The notes beneath the pieces are model-generated. The model did not search any database. It worked only from the letters and a program-made list of their open reading frames with translations, and was not told the origin of the DNA. A stretch of 64,000 nucleotides of DNA from Serratia sp. PL17 (GTDB lineage: Bacteria; Pseudomonadota; Gammaproteobacteria; Enterobacterales; Enterobacteriaceae), in the NCBI RefSeq assembly GCF_017832355.1, contig NZ_JAFIBY010000001.1, positions 1,426,001 to 1,490,000 on the forward strand, read 5' to 3'. Positions 35,501-45,065 of this stretch are shown here, piece by piece (position 1 is the first letter of the stretch; every line of letters starts with the position of its first letter). Both the position numbers and the translations under genes were made by a program.

Positions 35501-35530
35501 CATATTGTTTGTCGATCGACAAACAATATG
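35501..35530. promoter_or_regulatory. 30-bp perfect palindrome, likely TetR operator
   Basis: Fifteen-base arms (CATATTGTTTGTCGA and its inverse) with no spacer. It ends nine bases before the isomerase start and lies about 100 bases before the divergent tetR-like gene, so it can control the operon and perhaps the regulator. Confidence 0.8.
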
Positions 35531-35633
35531 CTTAAATACATTCCTCAGCAAGCGAATTTTAAAAAATCGTTGGTATTAAGGTGGATTTAAGCGATCCTAT
35601 TTCACTGAAAGATCGGCAAATAAGGGTAGATGA

Positions 35634-36227
35634 ATGGCAGGCAGACCACGCGAATTCGACCGCGAACAGGCATTAGTGAAGGCACGTGACCTCTTTTGGC
35701 GACAGGGTTATGAAGGTACGTCGATGTCGGATTTGGTTGCCGAGCTGGGCATTGCCTCCGCACGTATTTACAAGGCGTTTGGTTCAAAAGAGCTTTTGTT
35801 CCGTGAAGCCATTGCCTGTTATGAAAGCCATGAAGGTGGGTTTGCCGATCGCGCATTCAGTGAAGAAAGCAGTGTGCATACGGCAATAAAACGCATGTTA
35901 TACGACGCCGTGGCACTCTATAGCCGCGCTGATGCACCACAAGGCTGCATGGTGGTTTCCTCTGCAACCAGTGTCAGCGACGAAAACGCCGGTATCAAAA
36001 CCTGGTTGGCAGAACACCGCCGGTTGCGCACTCAGGGCATTATTGAGCGCCTGAAGGCTGCGGTAATCGCGGGCGAACTGCCACCCGAAACCGATGCCGA
36101 AAGCCTCGGTGATTATTTTGCCGTCTTCCTGCACGGCTTGTCGGTGCAGGCTCGCGACGGCGTCACGGAGGCACGTCTGCTGGCGGCGGTGAACGTGGCG
36201 CTCACCGCGCTTGGCAACGGCGAATAA
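35634..36227 (+). CDS. TetR-family transcriptional regulator
   Basis: A 197-residue repressor. The N terminus GRPREFDREQAL...FWRQGYEGTSMSDL...IYKAFGSKELLF (residues 3-55) is a classic TetR helix-turn-helix domain, followed by an all-helical ligand-binding domain. It is divergent from the isomerase-hydrolase operon, with the 30-bp palindrome in between, so it most likely represses that operon until a small molecule binds. AAGGGT lies upstream of the ATG. Confidence 0.9.
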   Translation: MAGRPREFDREQALVKARDLFWRQGYEGTSMSDLVAELGIASARIYKAFGSKELLFREAIACYESHEGGFADRAFSEESSVHTAIKRMLYDAVALYSRADAPQGCMVVSSATSVSDENAGIKTWLAEHRRLRTQGIIERLKAAVIAGELPPETDAESLGDYFAVFLHGLSVQARDGVTEARLLAAVNVALTALGNGE

Positions 36228-36235
36228 CCTTCTGA

Positions 36236-37126
36236 TTACTGCGGGTGCGTCGCGTTCTTTACAAAATCCGCAATATAAGGATTGGTATTTTCTGGCTTAT
36301 GAGTCAAGGCAACCTGATACAGGATCGGCTCCCCAATAAGTTTGCAAAAAGAAACATTTGCCCATCCATTTTTTTGCATAAACTCCGGGACAAGACTGAC
36401 CCCTAACCCCGAAGCAACCAGGCCGACAATCGTTTCCATCTGCAATGCTCGCTGGACAACCTCTGGAATAAACCCTTCCTTTTCACAGGCCTCCGTAATA
36501 GAACGATAGAGGCCAGGCCCTTCCTGCTCCGGGAATAATACCCAGGGTTCCCCCGCCAGAGCAGAAAGCGGCAAAGCACCGCTTGCGTTATCCGGGTGTT
36601 TTTTTGGCAAAACGGCAACCAGCGGACAGCTAAAAAATCGGTGATAAGAGAGTTTCTGTATTGCGTATTCAGGAACGGGTAACACCACAATGCCAACGTC
36701 AAGCGAATCATCCAGAATGCCTGCCACCTGACGTGCGGTTGTCATTTCTTTCAACTCAAGAACAACCTTCGGGCAGGAGACGTGAAAACGAGCAATCATG
36801 TCAGGAAGCAAATGTCTGATGGCAGTGGCCACAAAACCGATACGCAAAGTCCCTGTCATTCCCTCGCCAGCACGTCGGGTCAACAACATCGCCCTTTCCA
36901 TCTGCATGAGCGTCGCAACCGCTTCCTTCTGCAACACCTTTCCTGCTGGGGTCAGTGCCGTGATTCGATTTGTTCGCTCAAAAAGCCGGGTACCCAGCGT
37001 CTCTTCCATATGACGGATCGCTTTTGTCAGCGGGGGTTGAGCCATATGTAAACGCTCTGATGCTTTCCGCATATTCATTGTTTCCGCAACAACCAGAAAT
37101 TGGCGCAACTGACGCAGGGTGAGCAT
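36236..37126 (-). CDS. LysR-family transcriptional regulator
   Basis: A 296-residue LysR regulator with N-terminal helix-turn-helix (MRKASERLHMAQPPLTKAIRHME, about 19-41) and the effector-binding domain behind it, of the CatR/BenM-like group. AGGT precedes the ATG at 37126. It is divergent from the exported hydrolase-like gene, its probable target, and converges on the TetR gene with only eight bases between. The sequence is more AT-rich than neighbours. Confidence 0.9.
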   Translation of the reverse strand: MLTLRQLRQFLVVAETMNMRKASERLHMAQPPLTKAIRHMEETLGTRLFERTNRITALTPAGKVLQKEAVATLMQMERAMLLTRRAGEGMTGTLRIGFVATAIRHLLPDMIARFHVSCPKVVLELKEMTTARQVAGILDDSLDVGIVVLPVPEYAIQKLSYHRFFSCPLVAVLPKKHPDNASGALPLSALAGEPWVLFPEQEGPGLYRSITEACEKEGFIPEVVQRALQMETIVGLVASGLGVSLVPEFMQKNGWANVSFCKLIGEPILYQVALTHKPENTNPYIADFVKNATHPQ

Positions 37127-37232
37127 ATCGCGATACCTTTAATGTATTAAGAAAGCACCACAATAGTATTAGACACATCATGGAAGCCACATGAATATAC
37201 TCCCTGTATATATTCGTGGAGCAGAAAGGACA

Positions 37233-38345
37233 ATGAACATACTCAGATCATTATCACTGCCTTACCGAAGCATAGATATGCTGGCAGCCTTCCTGATGAT
37301 GTCGGCATCATGCGCGCTGGGCGCGTCAGAAGAAAATGACCTATCCAACCCGATCAGCCGTACAGAGAGGTATGTTGCACTTGAGAATGGAGAACGGCTC
37401 CACATTAGGGAAGTCAGACTGAAATCAAGCAGTACGACACCACTTTCGCCGGTTCTACTGATTCATGGTGCCCGTGTTCCCGGTATCGCCTCTTTTGATC
37501 TGCCCGTTAAGGGCGGCTCTCTGGCAGCAGACCTGGCACAGACAGGGCTTCAGGTGTATATCCTTGATCTGCGGGGGTATGGGTTATCAAGTCGGCCAGT
37601 TGAAATGGATGCACCGCCTGACCAGTCAATGCCGTTGATGCGCACTGCAGATGCCGTAAACGATATCGCCCACGCCGTACGTGCTATTCAAACATGGAAT
37701 GGTTCCCCCCGCATTAGTCTCCTGGGATGGGCTACCGGGGGTCACTGGGCAGGCGCTTACGCGTCGCAGTACCCCCAGAATGTTGAACGACTGGTTCTTT
37801 ATAATACGCTTTATGGCGGAAGCGCCCATCACCCATCACTGGGATATGGCTCGCCACTGGAAGACCCTCGGAACCCCGGGCATTTCAACACGGCAAAATT
37901 TGGCGGCTGGGGTCTGAGCACGCGAGACAGTCTGTTTGTTGTCTGGGATAAAAGCATTCCCATGCTGGATAAAACTCAGTGGCGTGATGAAACGGTTAAA
38001 CGCGCTTACGGTGATGCGGCTCTGGCATCGGACAAAACGTCACAACGCAGAACACCGCAAAGTTTCAGGGCGCCAACAGGTGCAATGGCTGACAGCTTTG
38101 AACTGGCCACGGGCAAAAAACAGTGGTCCGCAACCGCATTAACTAACGTTCCGGTGTTGGTTATCCGCTCTGAGCGGGACTTCTGGAGCCGGCCCGAAGA
38201 TGCTGCGGCCATCATGAAAGATGCCCCCCTGGCAGAGATGCTGGCCATTCCTGAAGCCACACATTTTGTCCATCTTGATCGGGATAACGCCGGCAGAAAA
38301 CGCTTTCTCGAGGGCGTGGTCACATTTCTGGCGCAACCGCATTGA
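37233..38345 (+). CDS. Exported alpha/beta hydrolase-fold protein with Ala at the nucleophile position
   Basis: A 370-residue protein with a signal peptide (hydrophobic core LAAFLMMSASCALGA) and an alpha/beta hydrolase fold: LLIHGAR (oxyanion region), LDLRGYGLSSRP, the nucleophile elbow, VLVIRSERDFW (acid) and ATHFVHLD (His). The elbow reads GWATGG, so the usual Ser is Ala167; the GCT codon is clear. It is either non-catalytic, uses another residue, or acts as a binding protein. Two starts are possible, 37191 and 37233, both with plausible ribosome binding sites; the latter gives a better signal peptide. It is divergent from a LysR gene. Confidence 0.8.
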   Translation: MNILRSLSLPYRSIDMLAAFLMMSASCALGASEENDLSNPISRTERYVALENGERLHIREVRLKSSSTTPLSPVLLIHGARVPGIASFDLPVKGGSLAADLAQTGLQVYILDLRGYGLSSRPVEMDAPPDQSMPLMRTADAVNDIAHAVRAIQTWNGSPRISLLGWATGGHWAGAYASQYPQNVERLVLYNTLYGGSAHHPSLGYGSPLEDPRNPGHFNTAKFGGWGLSTRDSLFVVWDKSIPMLDKTQWRDETVKRAYGDAALASDKTSQRRTPQSFRAPTGAMADSFELATGKKQWSATALTNVPVLVIRSERDFWSRPEDAAAIMKDAPLAEMLAIPEATHFVHLDRDNAGRKRFLEGVVTFLAQPH

Positions 38346-38525
38346 TCGGTAAGTGGGGCCCCTCTGCCTAGAGGGACTCCGCCCTGGTTCCCCTGCTCGG
38401 TAGAGGCACATGAGCCTCATGGTGCTTTGCTCATTGAATGACCGAAATAGTCTTGAACTCGCTAAAAACACCTTAAGTGACCAGCCTTAGGCAGCAGGCG
38501 TCCCCTTCGACAGAAACGACGGTAC
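38346..38525. other. Unassigned gap between the hydrolase-like and cupin genes
   Basis: A CCCTCTGCCTAGAGGG hairpin lies just behind the hydrolase-like gene. Further on are short repeats of GAGCCTCAT and GCTCATTG. No gene or known RNA was recognised. Confidence 0.3.
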
Positions 38526-38831
38526 TCAATCTTCCGGCAGATCGAAGATCACCAGCGTGCCCTCGCTGCCCGGTAATACGCGGTGTGGCACGCCAGCAGA
38601 AGCCTGATATAGCTGGCCGGCCCTCACCACAATTTCGTCCCCCGCCACCTGCAACCGCAGTTGGCCGCTGATCACCAGGAGGCCTTCGTTGTAATCATGC
38701 ACTTCTTCCTCACTGCTACGCGAGTCCATGCGCAGCACTTTGATGTTGGCCGAGCCGACATGTCCCAATACGCGGGAACGCCATGCCTGCGGAAGATCGG
38801 CTGCCAACGCGGTAAGATCGAACAATGACAT
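38526..38831 (-). CDS. Small cupin-domain protein
   Basis: A 101-residue single-domain cupin. The first cupin motif is degenerate (EVHDYNEGLLVISGQLRLQVAG), and the second is VVRAGQLYQASAGVPHRVLPG, with a His that may bind metal. Such proteins bind small ligands or act as minor dioxygenases or isomerases; no specific role can be given. The start at 38831 has AAGGG upstream; a GTG at 38846 would add five residues. It follows kup on the same strand about 100 bases later. Confidence 0.78.
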   Translation of the reverse strand: MSLFDLTALAADLPQAWRSRVLGHVGSANIKVLRMDSRSSEEEVHDYNEGLLVISGQLRLQVAGDEIVVRAGQLYQASAGVPHRVLPGSEGTLVIFDLPED

Positions 38832-38932
38832 ACACCCTTCACTCACAAGCAGCGCCCATCGCGCTACCGCAATGTACCCTCTCCCGCGCAGACAGTTAAA
38901 TAACCAATGCTTTTAACCTATAGCCAAGCGCC

Positions 38933-40813
38933 TCAAACCGGCACCCGGCGGCTAATTTCAACAACCTGATCGCTGGGCAAATAGTAATAATCGGTTACGT
39001 GCATACCGTTGCGCACCATCAATGCAAAAATGTTGCGCTGCCACGCCGGTAATCGGTCATTGGCCTCGCGGCGTACCACGGTTTCATGACCCAGGTAATA
39101 GGTCGCGTCATCAAAATTCAGCCCGGTTTTCTGCGCCTCTGCATGGCGTAATAAGCGGGGAATATGGGGCCGCTCCATAAAACCGTAGCTGGCGATTCCG
39201 CACCAGAACCCCGGTGACTGTTGTCGGATGACCAACCGCTCGGCATTCGCTACGCGGGGTTCGTTGACGATCATAATATTCAGTGTCAACACGGTGGCGT
39301 GCAGCGAACCGTTACGCTTAACGTGCCACTTCATCACCGGCGGCGTGCCATTTAGCGTACGAGTAAGAAATATTGCAGTGCCGGGTACACGGGGGATTTT
39401 TTGCTCTTCAAGGTGTGCCAGGAAATCCGTCAACGGCACGCTTTTTTCCCCCAAGGTACGGGAAGCCGCGATCACCCCGCGATGCCAGATTAGCATCACG
39501 CCGTACACCAGAGTGGCCAACAGCAACGGGACATAACCGCCCTGCATCACCTTGCTGAGGTTGGCCAACAGGAAACTGAGATCGACGATAAAAAAGCCGC
39601 CTGCCACCAACAAACTGGTGACCACTCCCCATCGCCATACCTCTCGCATCGCCACAAACAGCAGCCCGGTGGTCATGATCATGGTAAGCGACACGGCGAT
39701 GCCGTAAGCGGCAGCCAAATTATCGGACGACTTGAAGAACACCGTCAGGAAGACGGTGACCGCCATCAGCAACCAGTTGATGGCACCGATGTAGATTTGC
39801 CCGTAGCTTTCCTCCGTGGTCTGTTTCACCTGCAGGCGTGGCAGCCAGCCAAGCTGGATAGCCTGACGGGTCATGGAGAAAGCCCCGCTGATGATAGCCT
39901 GGCTTGCGATGATGGTGGCCAACGTCGCCAGGATAACCAGAGGGATTTGCAGCACCGGCGGACACAGGCGGAAGAAGATATTTTGGGTCACGTCGGCGCC
40001 AGACAGAATGAGCGCAGCCTGTCCGGCATAGTTCAGCAATAGGCTGGGGAAAACGATGCCAAACCACGCGAGCCAGATCGGCTTTTTGCCAAAATGCCCC
40101 ATATCGGCGTACAGCGCCTCTGCACCAGTGACACAGAGGAAAACGCCACCGAGCACCAGAAAGCTGGTCACCCCATTAGAGAACAGGAAGTTAACGCCAT
40201 ACAAAGGATTCAACGCCATCAGCACCGCAGGATGCTGAATAATCCCCCAGATGCCCAAGGCCGCGATGGAAAAAAACCACAGCGCCATAATCGGCCCAAA
40301 CACCCTACCGATGCGTGCAGTGCCGAGCGGTTGAATAGCGAACAGGCTGACCAAGATGGCCACCGCCGCCGGCAAAATATAGGGCTGCGATTCAGGCAGA
40401 ACAATGTTAAGCCCTTCCAGCGCCGACAGTACGGAGATCGCCGGGGTGATCGCCCCATCGCCGTAGATCAATGCCGCACCAAACAGGCCGGCAAACAGCA
40501 CCATTGGGCGGGAGCTGGTCTTACTGACCAACAGCGACATCAAGGCCATGATGCCGCCTTCGCCACGGTTATCAATACGCATCGCGAACATTGCGTATTT
40601 CAACGACGTAACGATCACCAGTGTCCAGAAAATAAGCGACAACAACCCAAGAATCACGGGTACCGAGGGGGTATCGCCAGAGAGAAACAGCACCGTTTTG
40701 AAGGTATACAAGGGGCTGGTACCAATATCACCAAACACCACACCCAGTGCGCCACCTGCCAACAGAGTTAAGCTCGACTTGTTGGGTTGTTCCGTGTCAC
40801 TGCCGGCAGACAT
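38933..40813 (-). CDS. kup: Low-affinity potassium uptake protein Kup
   Basis: A 626-residue K+/H+ symporter of the KUP/HAK/KT family, close to the 622 residues of E. coli Kup. The N terminus GALGVVFGDIGTSPLYTFK is the family signature, followed by twelve transmembrane helices (to about residue 450) and a cytoplasmic C-terminal domain. It supplies K+ in acid or hyperosmotic conditions. It is divergent from the NitT/TauT-type transporter genes, with a 250-base gap. Confidence 0.95.
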   Translation of the reverse strand: MSAGSDTEQPNKSSLTLLAGGALGVVFGDIGTSPLYTFKTVLFLSGDTPSVPVILGLLSLIFWTLVIVTSLKYAMFAMRIDNRGEGGIMALMSLLVSKTSSRPMVLFAGLFGAALIYGDGAITPAISVLSALEGLNIVLPESQPYILPAAVAILVSLFAIQPLGTARIGRVFGPIMALWFFSIAALGIWGIIQHPAVLMALNPLYGVNFLFSNGVTSFLVLGGVFLCVTGAEALYADMGHFGKKPIWLAWFGIVFPSLLLNYAGQAALILSGADVTQNIFFRLCPPVLQIPLVILATLATIIASQAIISGAFSMTRQAIQLGWLPRLQVKQTTEESYGQIYIGAINWLLMAVTVFLTVFFKSSDNLAAAYGIAVSLTMIMTTGLLFVAMREVWRWGVVTSLLVAGGFFIVDLSFLLANLSKVMQGGYVPLLLATLVYGVMLIWHRGVIAASRTLGEKSVPLTDFLAHLEEQKIPRVPGTAIFLTRTLNGTPPVMKWHVKRNGSLHATVLTLNIMIVNEPRVANAERLVIRQQSPGFWCGIASYGFMERPHIPRLLRHAEAQKTGLNFDDATYYLGHETVVRREANDRLPAWQRNIFALMVRNGMHVTDYYYLPSDQVVEISRRVPV

Positions 40814-41066
40814 AACGTAATCCTCTTTGAAAATCGAACGGTCATCCTGTCTTAGTCTATGAATTATTATCGCTTCCCCCCAGCAAAGCTACTGCACGAT
40901 CACGATAATCTGAATTGTCATCCGCCATCGGTACACTGTGGCATGACAGCCACTGAAACGACGTCTGCTGAGTAACGGTTTAAAAATGCCGGTTGGTAAT
41001 GGTCTATAGTCGTTGTGCTGCCATTACCCTCAAAACTCGACCAATTTTGGTTTAAAGAGAGGTTAG

Positions 41067-42806
41067 ATGAACGTCAGGCTCAATATACACGCCTCCGCCC
41101 GGCGTTTACTGCCCAACGGGTGGGATGTTATCGCCTTCCCGATGATTATCGGCACTATTGCGATGATGGCTGTTGGCCTGCATCAAACGATGCAGCCAAT
41201 CATGACGCTAAAAACCCAGGCCATCTCTCTTGATCCCGCTAACCTGCCTGAATATGCCCTGCGCACCACCTTGCGCATGCTTATCGCCATGGTGGCAGCG
41301 CTGATATTTTCCTTGGTTTACGGCACGCTGGCAGCCAAGAGCCGCCGTGCGGAAAAAGTGCTGGTGCCTATTCTCGATATTCTTCAGTCGGTGCCGGTAC
41401 TCGGTTATATTTCCTTTACCGTGACCTTCTTTATCGCACTGTTTCCCGGCAGGGTGTTAGGCGTCGAACTCGCCGCCATCTTCGCGATTTTCACCAGCCA
41501 AGCCTGGAATATGACCTTCAGTTTTTATCAATCACTGCGTACCGTGCCACGTGATTTACTGGAGGTGTCGCGCGGTTTTCATTTGAGCCCCTGGCAGCGT
41601 TTTTGGAAGCTGGATGTGCCATTTTCAATGCCGGGCCTGATCTGGAACATGATGATGTCGATGTCTGGCGGCTGGTTCTTTATCGTGGCGTCTGAAGCCA
41701 TTACGGTCGGTAATAACACCTTTACGCTACCCGGTATTGGCGCCTACCTCGCACAGGCGATACTGAGAAAAGATCTGCACGCGGTCGGTTGGGTACTGCT
41801 CACCATGACTGTGGTGATTTTGGCTTATGACCAGTTGTTGTTCCGCCCATTGGTGGCGTGGGCAGACAAATTTCGCATGGAAACCACCCGCTCAGCCCAT
41901 GCGCCAAACTCGTGGGTGCTGAACCTGATGCGCCGCACGCGACTCATTCACCTGTTATTGACGCCCTTGGGTGCACTTCTGGCCAAGACCGCACGCCTGC
42001 GGTTCAATCTGCCGACAATAAGACGCCGCCGAGCCAGCAACGTGCAACGACAAAAACGCTCGCACCTGATCGACCTGTGCTGGAGCGGCCTGCTGCTCCT
42101 ACTGACGATCGCCATTGCTTATCACGTGATCCTTTATGTGCAGACTGGGGTGACGCTGGCGGACGTCGGCCATGTGTTGGTACTGGGTCTCATTACGTTG
42201 TTGCGCGTCACCGTACTGATCGCGATCTCATCGCTGATCTGGGTGCCGCTTGGGGTGCTGATTGGGCTGCGCCCTGCGTTGGCCGGCAAAATTCAGCCTA
42301 TTGCCCAATTTCTGGCCGCCTTCCCAGCCAACCTGTTGTTTCCCGTATTCGTCATCACCATTGTGCACTTCCACCTCAATCCGGATATTTGGCTGTCGCC
42401 ACTGATCGTGCTCGGTACCCAATGGTACATCCTGTTCAACGTGGTCGCGGGCACCAGCGCCTTCCCCAACGACTACCGAGAAGCCGCTGCCAACTTCCAT
42501 ATTCGTGGTTGGCAATGGTGGCGTCAGGTCATGCTGCCCGGCATTTTCCCTTATTACATCACCGGGGCCATTACCGCCTCAGGTGGCGCCTGGAACGCCA
42601 GTATCGTGGCAGAGTTCGTGCAGTGGGGCAGCACGCAGGTCACGGCACATGGACTGGGCGCCTACATCGCACAAACCACCACCGCGGGCGACTTCCCTAA
42701 AATCATTTTGGGCATCGCCGTGATGTCGTTATTTGTCACTCTGTTCAATCGCCTGCTGTGGCGTCCGCTGTATGCCTACGCCGAATCCCGATTCCGCATC
42801 GATTAA
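41067..42806 (+). CDS. ABC transporter permease, two fused domains (NitT/TauT type)
   Basis: A 579-residue inner-membrane protein containing two permease domains in tandem (about residues 65-270 and 370-575), each with an EAA-like loop (EVSRGFHLSPWQRFWKLDVP and REAAANFHIRGWQWWRQVMLP). Relatives import nitrate, sulfonates or similar anions. Unlike the usual single-domain permeases of that group the two halves are fused. AGAGAGG precedes the ATG. It ends 12 bases before the ATPase gene; no binding-protein gene is present in the cluster, so the substrate cannot be inferred. Confidence 0.88.
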   Translation: MNVRLNIHASARRLLPNGWDVIAFPMIIGTIAMMAVGLHQTMQPIMTLKTQAISLDPANLPEYALRTTLRMLIAMVAALIFSLVYGTLAAKSRRAEKVLVPILDILQSVPVLGYISFTVTFFIALFPGRVLGVELAAIFAIFTSQAWNMTFSFYQSLRTVPRDLLEVSRGFHLSPWQRFWKLDVPFSMPGLIWNMMMSMSGGWFFIVASEAITVGNNTFTLPGIGAYLAQAILRKDLHAVGWVLLTMTVVILAYDQLLFRPLVAWADKFRMETTRSAHAPNSWVLNLMRRTRLIHLLLTPLGALLAKTARLRFNLPTIRRRRASNVQRQKRSHLIDLCWSGLLLLLTIAIAYHVILYVQTGVTLADVGHVLVLGLITLLRVTVLIAISSLIWVPLGVLIGLRPALAGKIQPIAQFLAAFPANLLFPVFVITIVHFHLNPDIWLSPLIVLGTQWYILFNVVAGTSAFPNDYREAAANFHIRGWQWWRQVMLPGIFPYYITGAITASGGAWNASIVAEFVQWGSTQVTAHGLGAYIAQTTTAGDFPKIILGIAVMSLFVTLFNRLLWRPLYAYAESRFRID

Positions 42807-42818
42807 GGAAGCGTTCAG

Positions 42819-44135
42819 ATGTCAGATCCAGAAAACAGGGTAGCGCCGCTCGCCGGCACGGAAATTTTAGCGGTAAAGCACATCGACCACGGCTTTAACA
42901 CGACGCACAGCGAACTGCTGATCCTCAATGACGTTAATCTGTCTTTACGGGCCGGGGAGATTGTCGGGTTGCTGGGGCGGTCTGGTTCCGGTAAATCAAC
43001 GTTGCTGCGGATCATTGCCGGGTTGATCGAGCCCACATCAGGCACGGTTGACTATCTTGGCCAACCGTTAAGCGGCCCGGCCAAAGGCATTGCCATGGTG
43101 TTTCAGACCTTTGCCCTTTTCCCCTGGCTCACCGTATTGCAAAACGTGGAGGCGGGACTGGAAGCCTTGGGTGTTGCCGCCAATCAACGGCGTGAGCGCG
43201 CGCTGGCCGCGATTGACCTGATCGGTCTGGACGGCTTTGAAAACGCCTACCCGCGTGAGCTTTCAGGCGGCATGCGCCAACGGGTCGGCTTTGCCCGGGC
43301 CTTGGTGGTGGACCCAACGCTGCTGTTAATGGATGAGCCCTTCTCCGCGCTGGATGTGCTGACGGCGGAAACACTGCGTACCGACCTGCTCGATTTATGG
43401 AACCAGGGCCGTATGCCGATTAAGTCTGTGTTGATCGTGACGCATAACATTGAAGAAGCGGTGTTTATGTGTGACCGAATTTTGGTGCTGTCCTCCAACC
43501 CCGGACGGGTCGTTGCTGAAATCAAGGTCCCGTTCAGCCACCCACGTAATCGGCTGGATCCGTTATTCCGCCGCCTGGTGGATGACGTTTACGCCAAAAT
43601 GACCGCCAGACCGGTGGATGAGAGCGTTAAAAAAGGCCTGAAGCTTGGCACGCGTTTACCGCATGTTTCCACCAACCTGATTGCCGGTCTGATAGAAACG
43701 TTGGCTGCCGCGCCTTATTTCGGCCGCGCCGACATGCCGGACATCGCTCATTCTCTCCACTTGGAAGTGGATGATCTGTTCCCGATCGCCGAAGTGCTGC
43801 AATTTTTGGGTTTCGCAGATGTCCGTGAAGGGGATATTTTTCTGACACCCTCAGCGCGAACCTTTGCCGACTACGATGTCCAGGCACGTAAAGTCATGTT
43901 CGCCGAGCATTTACTGCGCTACCTGCCGCTGGCCGCGCTGATCAAAACTGTGCTGGACGAACGCCCGGGCCACCGTGCGCCGCGTATGCGCTTTGAGCAG
44001 GAACTGGAGGACTCGCTGTCTGACGCCGCAGCGAAGGAGACACTGGACACCGTCATTAACTGGGGACGTTATGCGGAAATCTTTTCCTATAACGATCAGA
44101 CCGAGTTTTTCAGCCTGGAAGACGTCGAATTCTGA
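42819..44135 (+). CDS. ABC transporter ATP-binding protein with C-terminal AAA-associated domain
   Basis: A 438-residue ATPase. Walker A GRSGSGKST is at 53-61, LSGGMRQRVGFARAL near 150 and [12 protein letters not shown] after it. After about residue 280 comes an extra 150-residue domain (VSTNLIAGLIETLAAAPYFGRADMPDIAHSL...) of the AAA-associated C-terminal type, not found in ordinary transporter ATPases. It is translated from a start 12 bases after the fused permease. It probably powers that permease; the extra domain may sense a ligand. Confidence 0.9.
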   Translation: MSDPENRVAPLAGTEILAVKHIDHGFNTTHSELLILNDVNLSLRAGEIVGLLGRSGSGKSTLLRIIAGLIEPTSGTVDYLGQPLSGPAKGIAMVFQTFALFPWLTVLQNVEAGLEALGVAANQRRERALAAIDLIGLDGFENAYPRELSGGMRQRVGFARALVVDPTLLLMDEPFSALDVLTAETLRTDLLDLWNQGRMPIKSVLIVTHNIEEAVFMCDRILVLSSNPGRVVAEIKVPFSHPRNRLDPLFRRLVDDVYAKMTARPVDESVKKGLKLGTRLPHVSTNLIAGLIETLAAAPYFGRADMPDIAHSLHLEVDDLFPIAEVLQFLGFADVREGDIFLTPSARTFADYDVQARKVMFAEHLLRYLPLAALIKTVLDERPGHRAPRMRFEQELEDSLSDAAAKETLDTVINWGRYAEIFSYNDQTEFFSLEDVEF

Positions 44136-44156
44136 ATCACATCTGGCGCGGGGTGT

Positions 44157-45065
44157 TCAAACCCCGGCCTCTTTCAACAACCAGCGTTGCAGATCCAGTC
44201 CCTCCGGCGACAGTTCACTGTCTTGCCGCACGCACAGGTAATAATCACGGCCGTCGTCGATCGCCAGATCGAACAGCTTAACCAGTTCACCACTGTTCAG
44301 GTAAGGGGTGATCAATGGCTCGCGCATCAGGGCGCACCCCAGCCCGGCCTGCACTGCCGCCAAGGTCAATAAACCGTCTTCAAACATCGGGCCGGTGCTG
44401 CGTAAGGGGCGCTGCGCCCCGGCTAGCTGAAACCACTGCATCCAGGTCGTGCGTTCTTCATCATGCAACAGCGGCAGCGGCGAGAGTTGATCTGGCGTAT
44501 CGAACACCCCGTGTAGCTTGATAAAATCCCGGCTGCACACGGGCACCATTTTACCGGACATCAGTTTTTCACTGCGATAACCTGTCCATTGCCCGGCACC
44601 AAAACGAATCGAAATATCCGCAGCGTCACTGAGATAGTTACGGTGATTAGCGTACACCACGTTAATGTCGGTCTCGGGGTTCTCACGTAGAAAACCCTGT
44701 AGCCGTGGAATAAACCACCCCATGCCAAACAGCGGGATCAGACTGATGGTCACCTGTCGGGATGCTGATTGTTCTCGCACCTGCTCCGTCGCCTGACGCA
44801 GTACGTTAAACGCCGAGCGTATCGAACGGTAATAGTCCCGCCCTTCATTACGCAGGATCAGCTTACGCCCTTGGCGTTCGGTCAGCGGCATCTGCAGAAA
44901 TGCCTCCAGGGTTTTGAGCTGATGGCTCACCGCCGAGGGTGAAATCCCCAGTTCTTTCGCTGCGCCGGTAACGCTGCCCAAGCGGGCAATAGCCTCAAAT
45001 GCCCGTACAGCACGAAGCGGCGGATCGTTGGGTAACGGCACTGCATATTGTTCTGTTTTTTTCAT
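44157..45065 (-). CDS. LysR-family regulator (GcvA type)
   Basis: A regulator of about 302 residues. The DNA-binding domain (PPLRAVRAFEAIARLGSVTGAAKELGISPSAVSHQLKTLE) is characteristic of GcvA-like proteins, followed by the effector domain. It is divergent from the LIV-type transporter and thiazoline operon, which it most likely regulates. The start at 45065 (MKKTEQY) is preferred over 45125, but neither has a strong ribosome binding site. It converges on the ABC ATPase gene, with a CGGGGT/ACCCCG hairpin over its stop codon. Confidence 0.88.
   Translation of the reverse strand: MKKTEQYAVPLPNDPPLRAVRAFEAIARLGSVTGAAKELGISPSAVSHQLKTLEAFLQMPLTERQGRKLILRNEGRDYYRSIRSAFNVLRQATEQVREQSASRQVTISLIPLFGMGWFIPRLQGFLRENPETDINVVYANHRNYLSDAADISIRFGAGQWTGYRSEKLMSGKMVPVCSRDFIKLHGVFDTPDQLSPLPLLHDEERTTWMQWFQLAGAQRPLRSTGPMFEDGLLTLAAVQAGLGCALMREPLITPYLNSGELVKLFDLAIDDGRDYYLCVRQDSELSPEGLDLQRWLLKEAGV

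Noticed and set aside
36236-38345. AT-richer LysR/hydrolase-like pair as a genomic island
   Set aside because: Composition differs somewhat, but there are no integrase, transposase or boundary repeats; two genes alone do not support an island call.
38346-38525. Short repeats and hairpin suspected to be an attachment site or tRNA fragment
   Set aside because: No tRNA fold, no integrase gene and no matching direct repeat elsewhere in the window.
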